In this document: positions 1 to 5,316 of the stretch, one piece after another | How the letters are laid out: each line of letters starts with the position of its first letter | Position numbering within the stretch: the first letter of the stretch is position 1 | Assembly: GCA_003142915.1 (NCBI GenBank) | Contig: PLNZ01000137.1 | Span: 1-5,512, forward strand | Direction: 5' to 3' | Source: Ignavibacteriales bacterium | GTDB lineage: Bacteria; Bacteroidota; Ignavibacteria; Ignavibacteriales; Ignavibacteriaceae | Length of the DNA stretch: 5,512 nucleotides | Notes under the pieces: generated by a model | The model's input: only the letters and a program-made list of their open reading frames with translations | What the model was told of the DNA's origin: nothing | The model's database searches: none | Position numbers and translations under genes: made by a program

Positions 1-225
1 AATGCCTTTATAACAAAGCTAAATTCAACCGGGAGTGCCTTAGTTTATTCAACTTTTATTGGAGGGAGTGGTGAGTTTGGTGATCAGGGTAATTCAATTG
101 CCATAGATGCGAACGGGAATGCTTATATTACAGGAGAAATTGCTTCTTATAATTATCCTACAACAACGGGCGCTTTTCAGACTACTTTGGGAGGTTTTCA
201 AAATGCTTTTATAACAAAGTTAAAT
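1..225 (+). repeat. Direct repeat inside the SBBP coding sequence
   Basis: Bases 1-24 and 202-225 both encode NAFITKLN and differ at only two positions, both silent third-base or leucine-codon changes. The 201-base (67-codon) period is the SBBP unit length. More copies probably lie upstream of the window. Confidence 0.8.
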
Positions 226-552
226 ATTCTTAATCCAACATTTGTTGTATCAAATAGTTCAAATGTTCCAAATAAATTTGAGCTAATGCAGAATTTTCCA
301 AATCCTTTTAATCCCACCACAGTAATAAGTTTTGCTTTACCATTTAGCAGCAATGTAAAAATTGAAGCTTATAATATACTTGGTGAAAGAGTAAGGGAAT
401 TATTAAACGCACAAAAGACGGCAGGTTACTATGAAGTATATTTTAATGCGACAGGATTAGCCAGTGGCGTATATCTTTATATGATTTATGCAAAGAGTAT
501 AGACGGCAAGAGTGAATATAGAGATACAAAGAAGATGTTATTATTGAAATGA
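1..552 (+). CDS. SBBP beta-propeller repeat protein with C-terminal T9SS type A sorting domain (5' partial)
   Basis: The reading frame is open from the first base and ends at TGA 550-552, giving 183 codons of a longer protein. The first part reads NAFITKLNSTGSALVYSTF, then a GGSG turn and GNSIAIDANGNAYITGE, and then the start of the next unit, again NAFITKLN. This is the SBBP repeat pattern, about 67 residues per unit, found in secreted beta-propeller proteins. From about base 277 it changes to FELMQNFPNPFNPTTVISF and ends in KKMLLLK, a typical type A sorting domain of about 90 residues. In the family this domain directs export through the outer membrane by the type IX secretion system and is removed at the cell surface. 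The ligand or role of the propeller cannot be told from this fragment. A TTG at 187 is only an internal codon, because homology continues upstream of it. Certain as a T9SS cargo; the full length is unknown. Confidence 0.93.
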   Translation, partial: NAFITKLNSTGSALVYSTFIGGSGEFGDQGNSIAIDANGNAYITGEIASYNYPTTTGAFQTTLGGFQNAFITKLNILNPTFVVSNSSNVPNKFELMQNFPNPFNPTTVISFALPFSSNVKIEAYNILGERVRELLNAQKTAGYYEVYFNATGLASGVYLYMIYAKSIDGKSEYRDTKKMLLLK

Positions 553-589
553 TTTTGTGTCTGAACTATCTATAAGAGATGTGCAATTA

Positions 590-610
590 AAAGTGCGCTT
601 TATTATTTGG
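590..610 (+). terminator. Weak candidate terminator after the T9SS gene
   Basis: AAAG (590-593) and CTTT (598-601) can form a 4-base stem around TGCG. Alternatively GTGC (581-584) can pair with GCGC (595-598) through one G-U. Either form is followed by TTTATTATTT. The stems are short and AT-rich, so this is only a candidate, supported mainly by its place 40 to 50 bases after a stop codon. Confidence 0.22.
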
Positions 611-632
611 TATTTGCTTATTGTTTGAAAAG

Positions 633-647
633 AAACTTATTAAGTTT
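633..647. promoter_or_regulatory. Perfect 6-bp inverted repeat upstream of the Nmad2 gene (operator-like)
   Basis: AAACTT (633-638), spacer ATT, AAGTTT (642-647) form a perfect 15-base dyad. Its right edge is 24 bases before the ATG at 672, in the gap where the promoter of this gene must lie if it has its own. I could not place convincing -35/-10 or bacteroidete-type -33/-7 elements, so its regulatory role is inferred from position alone. AT-rich dyads of this size can arise by chance. Confidence 0.25.
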
Positions 648-661
648 ATTTAACAATTTAT

Positions 662-665
662 AGGA
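662..665 (+). promoter_or_regulatory. Ribosome binding site of the Nmad2 gene
   Basis: AGGA followed by six A residues places the ATG at 672 at a suitable distance. This supports the chosen start over any later in-frame ATG. Confidence 0.6.
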
Positions 666-671
666 AAAAAA

Positions 672-1334
672 ATGAATGATATTAGACTTTTTAGTTATAA
701 AATGACAGATGATACTGGCTTTGCACCAAATCCGTTTTATGGATTGTTAACATTGGCAAATTGTAAGCCTGATATAAGAAAGACTAAAGACAAAGATGAT
801 TGGATTGCCGGTTTTACTTCTAAAGAATTAAACGGTGATAATGTTGGAGAAGAAAAACTCATTTTTTTAATGAAGGTAACAGATAAGATTACATATGAAA
901 AATACTGGAGCGATCCACTATATAAATGTAAAAGGCCAAATTTATCATCTCTTAAAATGATTGATCAAGTAGGAGACAATATCTATCAGCCCATTAAATT
1001 AAATGCAAAATCCAATACCGATTTTCAACAAATAGCTAATAAATATCATGATGAAAATTGTAAAAATTATGATCTAGACGGGGAATATGTATTAATTTCA
1101 GAATACTTTTATTATTTCGGTTCTTGCCCAGAAGAAATCCTTAGAACAATACGGCCCAGTATTCCAAAAAAATCAACACGTTATGGAGTAAGAACTCATA
1201 TAGTAGAGAAAGCAAGTAATTTTATTGAATGTATTCAAAAAAAGTATAAGGATAAGATAAATTCAGTTATATCAGATCCTCATGGTTTCTTAGCTGAGAA
1301 TATTAAAAACCAAAAATGTAATAAAAAATGCTGA
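672..1334 (+). CDS. Nmad2-type protein (nucleotide modification associated domain 2)
   Basis: A 220-residue soluble protein without signal peptide or membrane segments. I recognise the family from its ordered motifs: FAPNPFYG (17-24) with TLANCKPDIR (27-36), DWIAG (43-47), LIFLMKVTDKITYEKYWSDP (63-82), GDNIY (101-105) and VLISEYFYYFG (140-150). These are the conserved blocks of Nmad2, a domain defined computationally from its association with DNA base-modification genes in phages and bacteria. I know of no demonstrated reaction. The DWIAG and LIFLMKVT strands recall the PUA/EVE-like fold that reads modified bases; that is inference. The protein appears full length for the family, with a short lysine- and cysteine-rich tail (QKCNKKC, 214-220). 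The ATG is preceded by AGGA. No modification enzyme, nuclease or methylase gene lies beside it: its neighbours are a T9SS cargo gene and a convergent small HTH gene. The sequence is visibly more AT-rich than the minus-strand genes on the right, consistent with acquisition. Confidence 0.8.
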   Translation: MNDIRLFSYKMTDDTGFAPNPFYGLLTLANCKPDIRKTKDKDDWIAGFTSKELNGDNVGEEKLIFLMKVTDKITYEKYWSDPLYKCKRPNLSSLKMIDQVGDNIYQPIKLNAKSNTDFQQIANKYHDENCKNYDLDGEYVLISEYFYYFGSCPEEILRTIRPSIPKKSTRYGVRTHIVEKASNFIECIQKKYKDKINSVISDPHGFLAENIKNQKCNKKC

Positions 1335-1432
1335 TAATACTATGCAAAAGGAGTCTTAAAGCCTTCCTTCCCATTTATCATCTCGAGCGTCAAAAACCGA
1401 ATCCAATTTAATTTCTATAGAAGGACTAATAA
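1335..1432. other. Non-coding stretch after the Nmad2 gene
   Basis: All plus frames here are broken by stops, and I see no hairpin with a T tract. Two words, AAGGAGTC (1348-1355) and TAAAGCCT (1357-1364), recur in the same order in the palindrome cluster near the right end of the window. This may be a decayed copy of that repeat or chance. Confidence 0.3.
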
Positions 1433-1564
1433 TATATAAATTGGTTAATATCATTCACCGCTAAAAATATCAAGTACCGTGAAAATCATCCGGAGATATT
1501 CGCCGAAAATCCGGAAGAACTATACCGCCGGCTTTATCCTTCTTTCAGATGGAGAAAAAGCTAA
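1433..1564 (+). pseudogene. Possible 3' remnant of a coding sequence
   Basis: Directly after two stop codons (TAATAA, 1427-1432), a 43-codon frame runs to TAA 1562-1564 without any ATG, GTG or TTG start. It includes KYRENHPEIFAENPEELYRR followed by a short aromatic and basic end. The composition looks protein-like: charged and aromatic residues are well mixed and the codons use more G and C than the flanks. I do not recognise the family. A GTG-started frame overlaps it at 1479-1724, but that product is a run of hydrophobic and basic residues antisense to the HTH gene and looks spurious. The remnant suggests that a gene was deleted here, leaving its last codons. It could also be chance, since 43 open codons are not rare. 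Confidence 0.28.
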
Positions 1565-1570
1565 TAAAAT

Positions 1571-1603
1571 AAAAAAGCCTTCGACTGTTTTAAGAGTGAA
1601 GGC
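1571..1603 (-). terminator. Intrinsic terminator of the small HTH gene
   Basis: Read on the minus strand, GCCTTC (1603-1598) and ACT (1597-1595) pair with AGT (1586-1584) and GAAGGC (1582-1577). This gives a 9-pair stem with one bulged base (1583) and an 8-base loop, followed at once by TTTTTT (1576-1571) and a further T-rich run. The stem begins 10 bases past the stop codon of the minus-strand gene at 1613. On the plus strand the stretch after the hairpin is not a clean T tract, so the terminator appears to act mainly leftwards. Confidence 0.85.
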
Positions 1604-1612
1604 CTTGCTGTT

Positions 1613-1843
1613 TTACATTGTGGTTTTTGTTGTCCGTTGTGGTTTTGGTTTACTTCGAGCTATAGACGGTTTACTCGGCGCCCGTTTGAGTTTCAATTCG
1701 CCGTTACTTTCCTTCATGAATTGATCGTAAGTACGTTTCCATTTCTTGCCACTTTTTATTTCACTTATTGTAGTTTGTGAAACATGATATTGTTCGGCTA
1801 ATGCTTTATTGGTAGCTGATTTGTTTGTAAGGATCCTGAACAA
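1613..1843 (-). CDS. Small helix-turn-helix protein with a basic tail
   Basis: A 76-residue protein. Residues 10-35 (NKALAEQYHVSQTTISEIKS, then GKKWKR) form a typical helix-turn-helix: positioning helix about 13-19, turn 20-22, recognition helix about 23-30. The trailing GKKW resembles HTH segments found in phage proteins and homing-endonuclease tails. Residues 51-76 are rich in Lys, Arg, Pro and Thr and probably disordered, which would add non-specific DNA binding. The start is TTG (1843-1841), chosen because AAAGGAG lies five bases upstream and no ATG occurs before the HTH. A strong terminator follows the stop directly, so this is a discrete transcription unit or the end of one. It is convergent with the Nmad2 gene. 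I infer DNA binding; the target and any regulatory role are unknown. It could be the surviving N-terminus of a longer phage-type protein, but the terminator argues against a recent truncation. Confidence 0.62.
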   Translation of the reverse strand: MFRILTNKSATNKALAEQYHVSQTTISEIKSGKKWKRTYDQFMKESNGELKLKRAPSKPSIARSKPKPQRTTKTTM

Positions 1844-1848
1844 AACAA

Positions 1849-1855
1849 CTCCTTT
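1849..1855 (-). promoter_or_regulatory. Shine-Dalgarno that decides the TTG start of the HTH gene
   Basis: Minus-strand AAAGGAG is separated by five bases from the TTG at 1843. It is the only strong ribosome binding site near the 5' end of this frame, so it identifies TTG as the initiation codon. Confidence 0.7.
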
Positions 1856-1875
1856 AAAATTTGCACAATTATTTT

Positions 1876-1903
1876 AATTTAATTACAAAATAAAGGTTCT
1901 CAA
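1876..1903 (-). promoter_or_regulatory. Candidate promoter of the HTH gene
   Basis: On the minus strand TTGAGA (1903-1898) matches five of six bases of a sigma-70 -35 box. TAAATT (1881-1876), 16 bases on, matches four of six of a -10 box. The start codon would be about 30 bases past the -10 box. AT-rich DNA gives such matches easily, and this group's main sigma factor prefers different elements, so confidence is low. Confidence 0.25.
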
Positions 1904-1905
1904 CA

Positions 1906-1939
1906 AAATAGTGTATTCCCTATTTCATCCCTGCGGGAT
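1906..1939. repeat. Two adjacent inverted repeats between the HTH and membrane-protein genes
   Basis: AAATAG (1906-1911) and CTATTT (1920-1925) pair across eight bases. Immediately after, ATCCC (1927-1931) and GGGAT (1935-1939) pair across TGC. The second hairpin is followed on the plus strand by TTTTAATTTTCC and more T, so it could end plus-strand transcription, but no plus-strand gene lies near. For the minus-strand membrane-protein gene, whose stop is 20 bases away, it lacks a downstream T tract. It may instead be a small dispersed palindromic repeat of the ATCCC/GGGAT kind. Confidence 0.45.
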
Positions 1940-1958
1940 TTTAATTTTCCTTTTTTCT

Positions 1959-2330
1959 TCATTCTGTTAAAGATGTCTTCTTTAAACTTCTCTTTTGAAA
2001 CCAGCTTATAAAGTAAAGTGTCCCTATCACGGCTGAAGGGCCGGATATTGAGGCATACCAGCTCCAATGATGATGAATACCTACCATTAAAACATAAAAA
2101 ATAGCCATAGTTAAAAAAACAGCCGTTCCGATTAAGTCGTATTTCCAGGCAATTATAATGAAGACAATCAAAACCAGTGAAGGTAATAGATGAATAAAGA
2201 GTGCAGGGATAATATTCCAGCCGCTGTATTCTTTAAAAACATCCAATGCAAATAATGCTAAGAAAAGAATAAATGCTATGCTTAATATTCTCGGCGACCA
2301 ATAGACAATCTTTTTTGAAATAGATTTCAT
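1959..2330 (-). CDS. Conserved four-helix membrane protein (DUF7670-like)
   Basis: A 123-residue integral membrane protein with four hydrophobic segments at about residues 13-31, 41-61, 66-84 and 94-111. It has a short lysine-rich N-terminus and a basic C-terminus (KRSLKK), which by the positive-inside rule places both ends in the cytoplasm. Recognisable patterns are AWKYDLIG between helices 2 and 3 and an aromatic HHHWSWY loop before SISGP and helix 4. It looks like the small membrane family labelled DUF7670 in databases; that label is from memory and unverified. No catalytic motif is apparent, though the three histidines and nearby tryptophans could bind a metal or sit at the membrane surface. 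ATG 2330 follows a near-ideal AAAAGGAGG. The gene lies 44 bases after the S9 peptidase stop on the same strand and is probably the last gene of that operon. Confidence 0.8.
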   Translation of the reverse strand: MKSISKKIVYWSPRILSIAFILFLALFALDVFKEYSGWNIIPALFIHLLPSLVLIVFIIIAWKYDLIGTAVFLTMAIFYVLMVGIHHHWSWYASISGPSAVIGTLYFISWFQKRSLKKTSLTE

Positions 2331-2338
2331 TGTTATGT

Positions 2339-2345
2339 CCTCCTT
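2339..2345 (-). promoter_or_regulatory. Strong ribosome binding site of the membrane-protein gene
   Basis: Minus-strand AAGGAGG stands eight bases before ATG 2330. It gives the third gene of the unit independent and probably efficient translation. Confidence 0.7.
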
Positions 2346-2374
2346 TTATGATATAATTCGATTTTTTTTATCCT

Positions 2375-4507
2375 CTACAAATTATCATCAAAATATTTTG
2401 TGATTTTATTGTACATGTGAAAAGTATCAATTCCTCTTACGCCGTGTTCCTGCCCGGGATAAACAATATAATCAACCGGCACGCCAAGGTCTTCACATTT
2501 CTTAATGAACATCAAATCATTCTGCCATACAACTATAGGGTCGCTGGTCCCGTGGATCATTAATAATTTTCCTTTAAGGTTTTGAACATAATTCAGCAAA
2601 CTTGATTCTTTGTAGCCGTCCGGATTTTGCTGCGGCGTTTTCATATATCTTTCTGTGTACATAACTTCATAGTAGCTCCAGTCAATTACAGAACCTCCCG
2701 CGACGGCTGCTTTAAATTGCCACGGTGTTCTTGTCATTAAAGACGTGGTCATAAATCCGCCGAAACTCCAGCCGAAAACTCCTACACGTGCAGAATCAAC
2801 AAACGGAAGGGATTTAAGATAATTTGCACCAAGAGTCTGATCCTCAATTTCATGCATGCCGAGATGTTTGAATGTTACCTGCTCAAATGCCAGACCGCGG
2901 TTGGCGGAACCCCTGCTGTCGATTGTGAAAATTACATAACCATGTTCAGCCATATAATTAAGCCACAAACCTGCGCCGCCAAGCCATTCATTTGTTATCA
3001 ACTGCACGCCGGGTCCGCCGTATACATAAACCAGCGCCCTGTATTTTTTAGTCGAATCAAAATTTGCAGGTAATATCATCCTGCCGTATAGATCAAAGCC
3101 ATCGCTGCTTTTTAATGTGAAGAATTTTGTCTCGCCAATATTGTAATCCTTTAACGGATTGTCTGTTTCAAGAATGGTTCTTTCAACTTTGCCTTTACTG
3201 TTAATGAGTAAAACTTTGCCCGGAACGGTTAAACTGCTGTAGCTGTCAAGAAAATAATTTCCGTCTTTATCTTTGGTCACTTCATGAGTTCCGGGTTCTC
3301 CTGTAATGCGGGTTATCTTTCCGGATTCAATATTCACGGAATAAAAATTATTTTCTAACGGACTTTCTTTTGTTGCGGTGAAATAAACATTATTCCCTTT
3401 GCTGTCAAAGCCGCTTAAGTCGGTTACTTCCCATTCACCTTTAGTTAATTGCTTAATTAACTTTCCATCCGTATTATAAAGATAAAGATGGTTCCAGCCG
3501 TCTCTTCTTGAAATCCATATAAACTCATCCGGATGATTTTCAACAAAGATTACTCCATGTAAAGGCTGTACATATTTGCTGTTGGTTTCCTGGAATAAAG
3601 TATCAACTGCCTGCCCGGTAGCTATATCATATTTTATCTCCCAAAGATTTTCCGGATCTCTGTCCAATATTCCAATATAGACATGCTTTTCATCAGGGTC
3701 CCATGCTACTCCGGTTAAATAATGTTCTTTTGGTTCACCGGTATTTAGAAAAGTTGTTTTGCCTGTCTTCAGATCATAAATACCAAGAGTAACCTGCTCG
3801 CTTGTCATTCCAGCCATAGGATATTTTATATTTGCAAGCTTTGCAGGGTGAAATGAAATATCCACGATTGGATAATCCGTCACCATAGTTTGATCTTTAC
3901 AGTAAAATGCCAGGTAATTTCCTTTTGGAGACCAAAACGTTCCTTTGTCAATCCCGTATTCATTTCGTGCGCAGTATTGACCGTTAACTATTCCTTCATT
4001 TTCATCATTTGTCACCTGCTTTTGTTCATTATTTACGGCAACGTATAGATTATTTTTAATTGTATAAGCTGCAAAATTTTGAAGAGTATAGTCAAGATTA
4101 TCTATGCTGTCTTTTGTGCTGTTTAAAAGTCTTAATTCATTATTGCTAAAGTTATAACCCCAGAGCGAATCATTATTCCAGAACCGGAAATTATTTTCAT
4201 CTGTCCATTCGATAGCAGGAAAATCGGCGAGGGTTTGTTTTTTGCCGGCAAAATATTTATCATTTAAATTTTTCAAAGTAAGAATAGTATCTTTATGATC
4301 AGACCCGGTATTTTCAGCAATCAGGCTTGAGTCGGCAACAAATGTGAATGCTTTCTCTCCGGGGCGCCATTGAAGCTGATGAAGAGATTGCGGATGGAGT
4401 TTTTGGGCATTTTTAGTGACCGATTCTATTGTCAGTTCTTTTTTCTGACAAAGTCCCGCTGCTGAAAGTAAAATTAAAAATAGAGAAATAAACCTTAAGG
4501 ATTTCAT
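2375..4507 (-). CDS. Exported S9B-family (DPP IV-type) prolyl peptidase
   Basis: A 710-residue serine peptidase of the prolyl oligopeptidase family, usual length for bacterial DPP IV-like enzymes. Residues 1-20 are a signal peptide; C20 could be lipidated, but the preceding AGL is a poor lipobox. An N-terminal beta-propeller (about 40-440) includes GTFWSPKGNYLAFY (189-202), MVTDYPIVD (208-216) and ISRRDGWNHLYLY (332-344). The alpha/beta hydrolase domain (about 460-710) carries YGGPG with the likely oxyanion Tyr496, nucleophile Ser581 in GWSFGG, Asp656 in HGTSDP and His688 in QEHG. The DWSYYEVMYTERYM block (609-622) keeps the two substrate-pocket tyrosines (613, 617). It probably acts in the periplasm, removing short peptides from N-termini, often after proline. 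Two recognition features differ from classical DPP IV: the Glu-Glu pair appears as Asn182-Glu183, and the Asn two residues after the catalytic Asp is Ile658. Dipeptidyl specificity is therefore uncertain. ATG 4507 lies three bases after the stop of the eIF2B-like gene with only a weak AGG, so translational coupling is likely. Confidence 0.93.
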   Translation of the reverse strand: MKSLRFISLFLILLSAAGLCQKKELTIESVTKNAQKLHPQSLHQLQWRPGEKAFTFVADSSLIAENTGSDHKDTILTLKNLNDKYFAGKKQTLADFPAIEWTDENNFRFWNNDSLWGYNFSNNELRLLNSTKDSIDNLDYTLQNFAAYTIKNNLYVAVNNEQKQVTNDENEGIVNGQYCARNEYGIDKGTFWSPKGNYLAFYCKDQTMVTDYPIVDISFHPAKLANIKYPMAGMTSEQVTLGIYDLKTGKTTFLNTGEPKEHYLTGVAWDPDEKHVYIGILDRDPENLWEIKYDIATGQAVDTLFQETNSKYVQPLHGVIFVENHPDEFIWISRRDGWNHLYLYNTDGKLIKQLTKGEWEVTDLSGFDSKGNNVYFTATKESPLENNFYSVNIESGKITRITGEPGTHEVTKDKDGNYFLDSYSSLTVPGKVLLINSKGKVERTILETDNPLKDYNIGETKFFTLKSSDGFDLYGRMILPANFDSTKKYRALVYVYGGPGVQLITNEWLGGAGLWLNYMAEHGYVIFTIDSRGSANRGLAFEQVTFKHLGMHEIEDQTLGANYLKSLPFVDSARVGVFGWSFGGFMTTSLMTRTPWQFKAAVAGGSVIDWSYYEVMYTERYMKTPQQNPDGYKESSLLNYVQNLKGKLLMIHGTSDPIVVWQNDLMFIKKCEDLGVPVDYIVYPGQEHGVRGIDTFHMYNKITKYFDDNL

Positions 4508-4510
4508 AAA

Positions 4511-5299
4511 TTAACCTGAAATTATTTTTGTTATTAATTCTTTTGGAATTTCTTCAAAATAATAATTTGTGATATTTAAATTTTTATCCCGGAATTTCCA
4601 TATTTCTTCAACAGCCTGCTTCTTTTGTTTAAATTTTGTCTTTTTTGACAATTTATCATTTGAAGCTAATATGTAGCAGGGCTTCTTATAATATCTGCAC
4701 AATATTGCTGCAGCAAGACTCCCGGTTTTATTTATTACATTACCATTATTTGATATTGAATCAGCTCCTAAAATTACGGCATCTGCTTTGGGAATACAAC
4801 AAGACATCATTGCATCTGTGATTAGTTCGACCTTGATATCCTGTTTTAACAGTTGTTTTGCAAATATACGCCCTTCAAACTTTGGGCTGGATTCGCAGAT
4901 AATTACGTGTAGGCGTTTGTTGTTTTGCGCCCAAAGTTTAAATATTTCTAAAAGAGTCTTGCTATTTGATAATGTTAATACAGTGTGGATATTTTTCAAA
5001 TAAGGTTCAGCGTTTTTATAGATCCGCAGAAATTTATTTTCTGAATTAATGGCAAACCGCCGCAAAAATTTTTCGGGTTCACCGGTTCGATTGGATTTTA
5101 AAACCTTCTCAAAGGAATAAATATAATTCTCAACACCGGTAAATTGGAAAAGATCGGCTTTAACTTTTTTTAATGCAAATTCAACCACTTTCCGATCGTT
5201 GATTATTTCAAGAAGGTAATTATTTAAGCCGGATAAAATTTGCTCTGAGCCGGATGTTTTATCCGTCAAAATTTTATCCAGCTTATTTTTATTTTCCAA
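4511..5299 (-). CDS. eIF2B alpha/beta/delta-like protein (IF-2B family)
   Basis: A 262-residue protein of the family uniting eukaryotic eIF2B regulatory subunits, archaeal ribose-1,5-bisphosphate isomerase and methylthioribose-1-phosphate isomerase MtnA. A helical N-terminal part (about 1-95) with SGSEQILSGL is followed by the Rossmann-like C-terminal core: VLTLSNSKTLLEIF (107-120), VIICESSPKFEGRIFAKQL (132-150), LITDAMMSCCIPKADAVILG (159-178) and GAD...NG.VINKTGS (178-194). Asp180 matches the catalytic Asp of the isomerases, but the position of their catalytic Cys (in THCHS of the archaeal enzyme) is Ser111 here. The 69-residue spacing to Asp180 equals that of the archaeal isomerase as I recall it. 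Isomerase activity is therefore doubtful; binding of a sugar phosphate or nucleotide is plausible. The start is TTG 5299: an in-frame stop lies six codons upstream and no ATG is near. AAGGA sits 12 bases before it, rather far. The S9 peptidase gene follows after three bases. Family is confident, function unknown. Confidence 0.85.
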   Translation of the reverse strand: MENKNKLDKILTDKTSGSEQILSGLNNYLLEIINDRKVVEFALKKVKADLFQFTGVENYIYSFEKVLKSNRTGEPEKFLRRFAINSENKFLRIYKNAEPYLKNIHTVLTLSNSKTLLEIFKLWAQNNKRLHVIICESSPKFEGRIFAKQLLKQDIKVELITDAMMSCCIPKADAVILGADSISNNGNVINKTGSLAAAILCRYYKKPCYILASNDKLSKKTKFKQKKQAVEEIWKFRDKNLNITNYYFEEIPKELITKIISG

Positions 5300-5311
5300 T
5301 AATTTGTTTTG

Positions 5312-5316
5312 TCCTT
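5312..5316 (-). promoter_or_regulatory. Probable ribosome binding site of the eIF2B-like gene, within a palindrome
   Basis: Minus-strand AAGGA lies 12 bases before TTG 5299 and forms part of the palindrome CCTTATAAGG (5313-5322). The long spacing leaves the start uncertain: an internal TTG at residue 11 is a weaker alternative. Pairing of the palindrome could hide this site. Confidence 0.4.

Noticed and set aside
187..552. A separate gene starting at TTG 187
   Set aside because: The SBBP repeat continues in frame upstream to the window edge without a stop, so this TTG is an internal codon.
1479..1724. Plus-strand GTG-started frame of 81 codons
   Set aside because: Its second half is antisense to the better supported HTH gene and crosses that gene's terminator hairpin. 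The product is a run of basic and hydrophobic residues without family resemblance, and no ribosome binding site precedes the GTG.
2852..3073. Plus-strand frame of 73 codons
   Set aside because: It is entirely antisense to the catalytic domain region of the S9 peptidase, which is certain; the cysteine-rich product is typical of a shadow frame.
4448..4507. Lipoprotein assignment for the S9 peptidase through Cys20
   Set aside because: The residues before the cysteine are A-G-L, and a leucine directly before the cysteine is a poor lipobox; ordinary signal peptidase cleavage near residues 18-20 fits as well.
4636..5003. Two overlapping plus-strand frames of 61 and 71 codons
   Set aside because: Both are antisense to the eIF2B-like gene, have no ribosome binding sites and resemble nothing.
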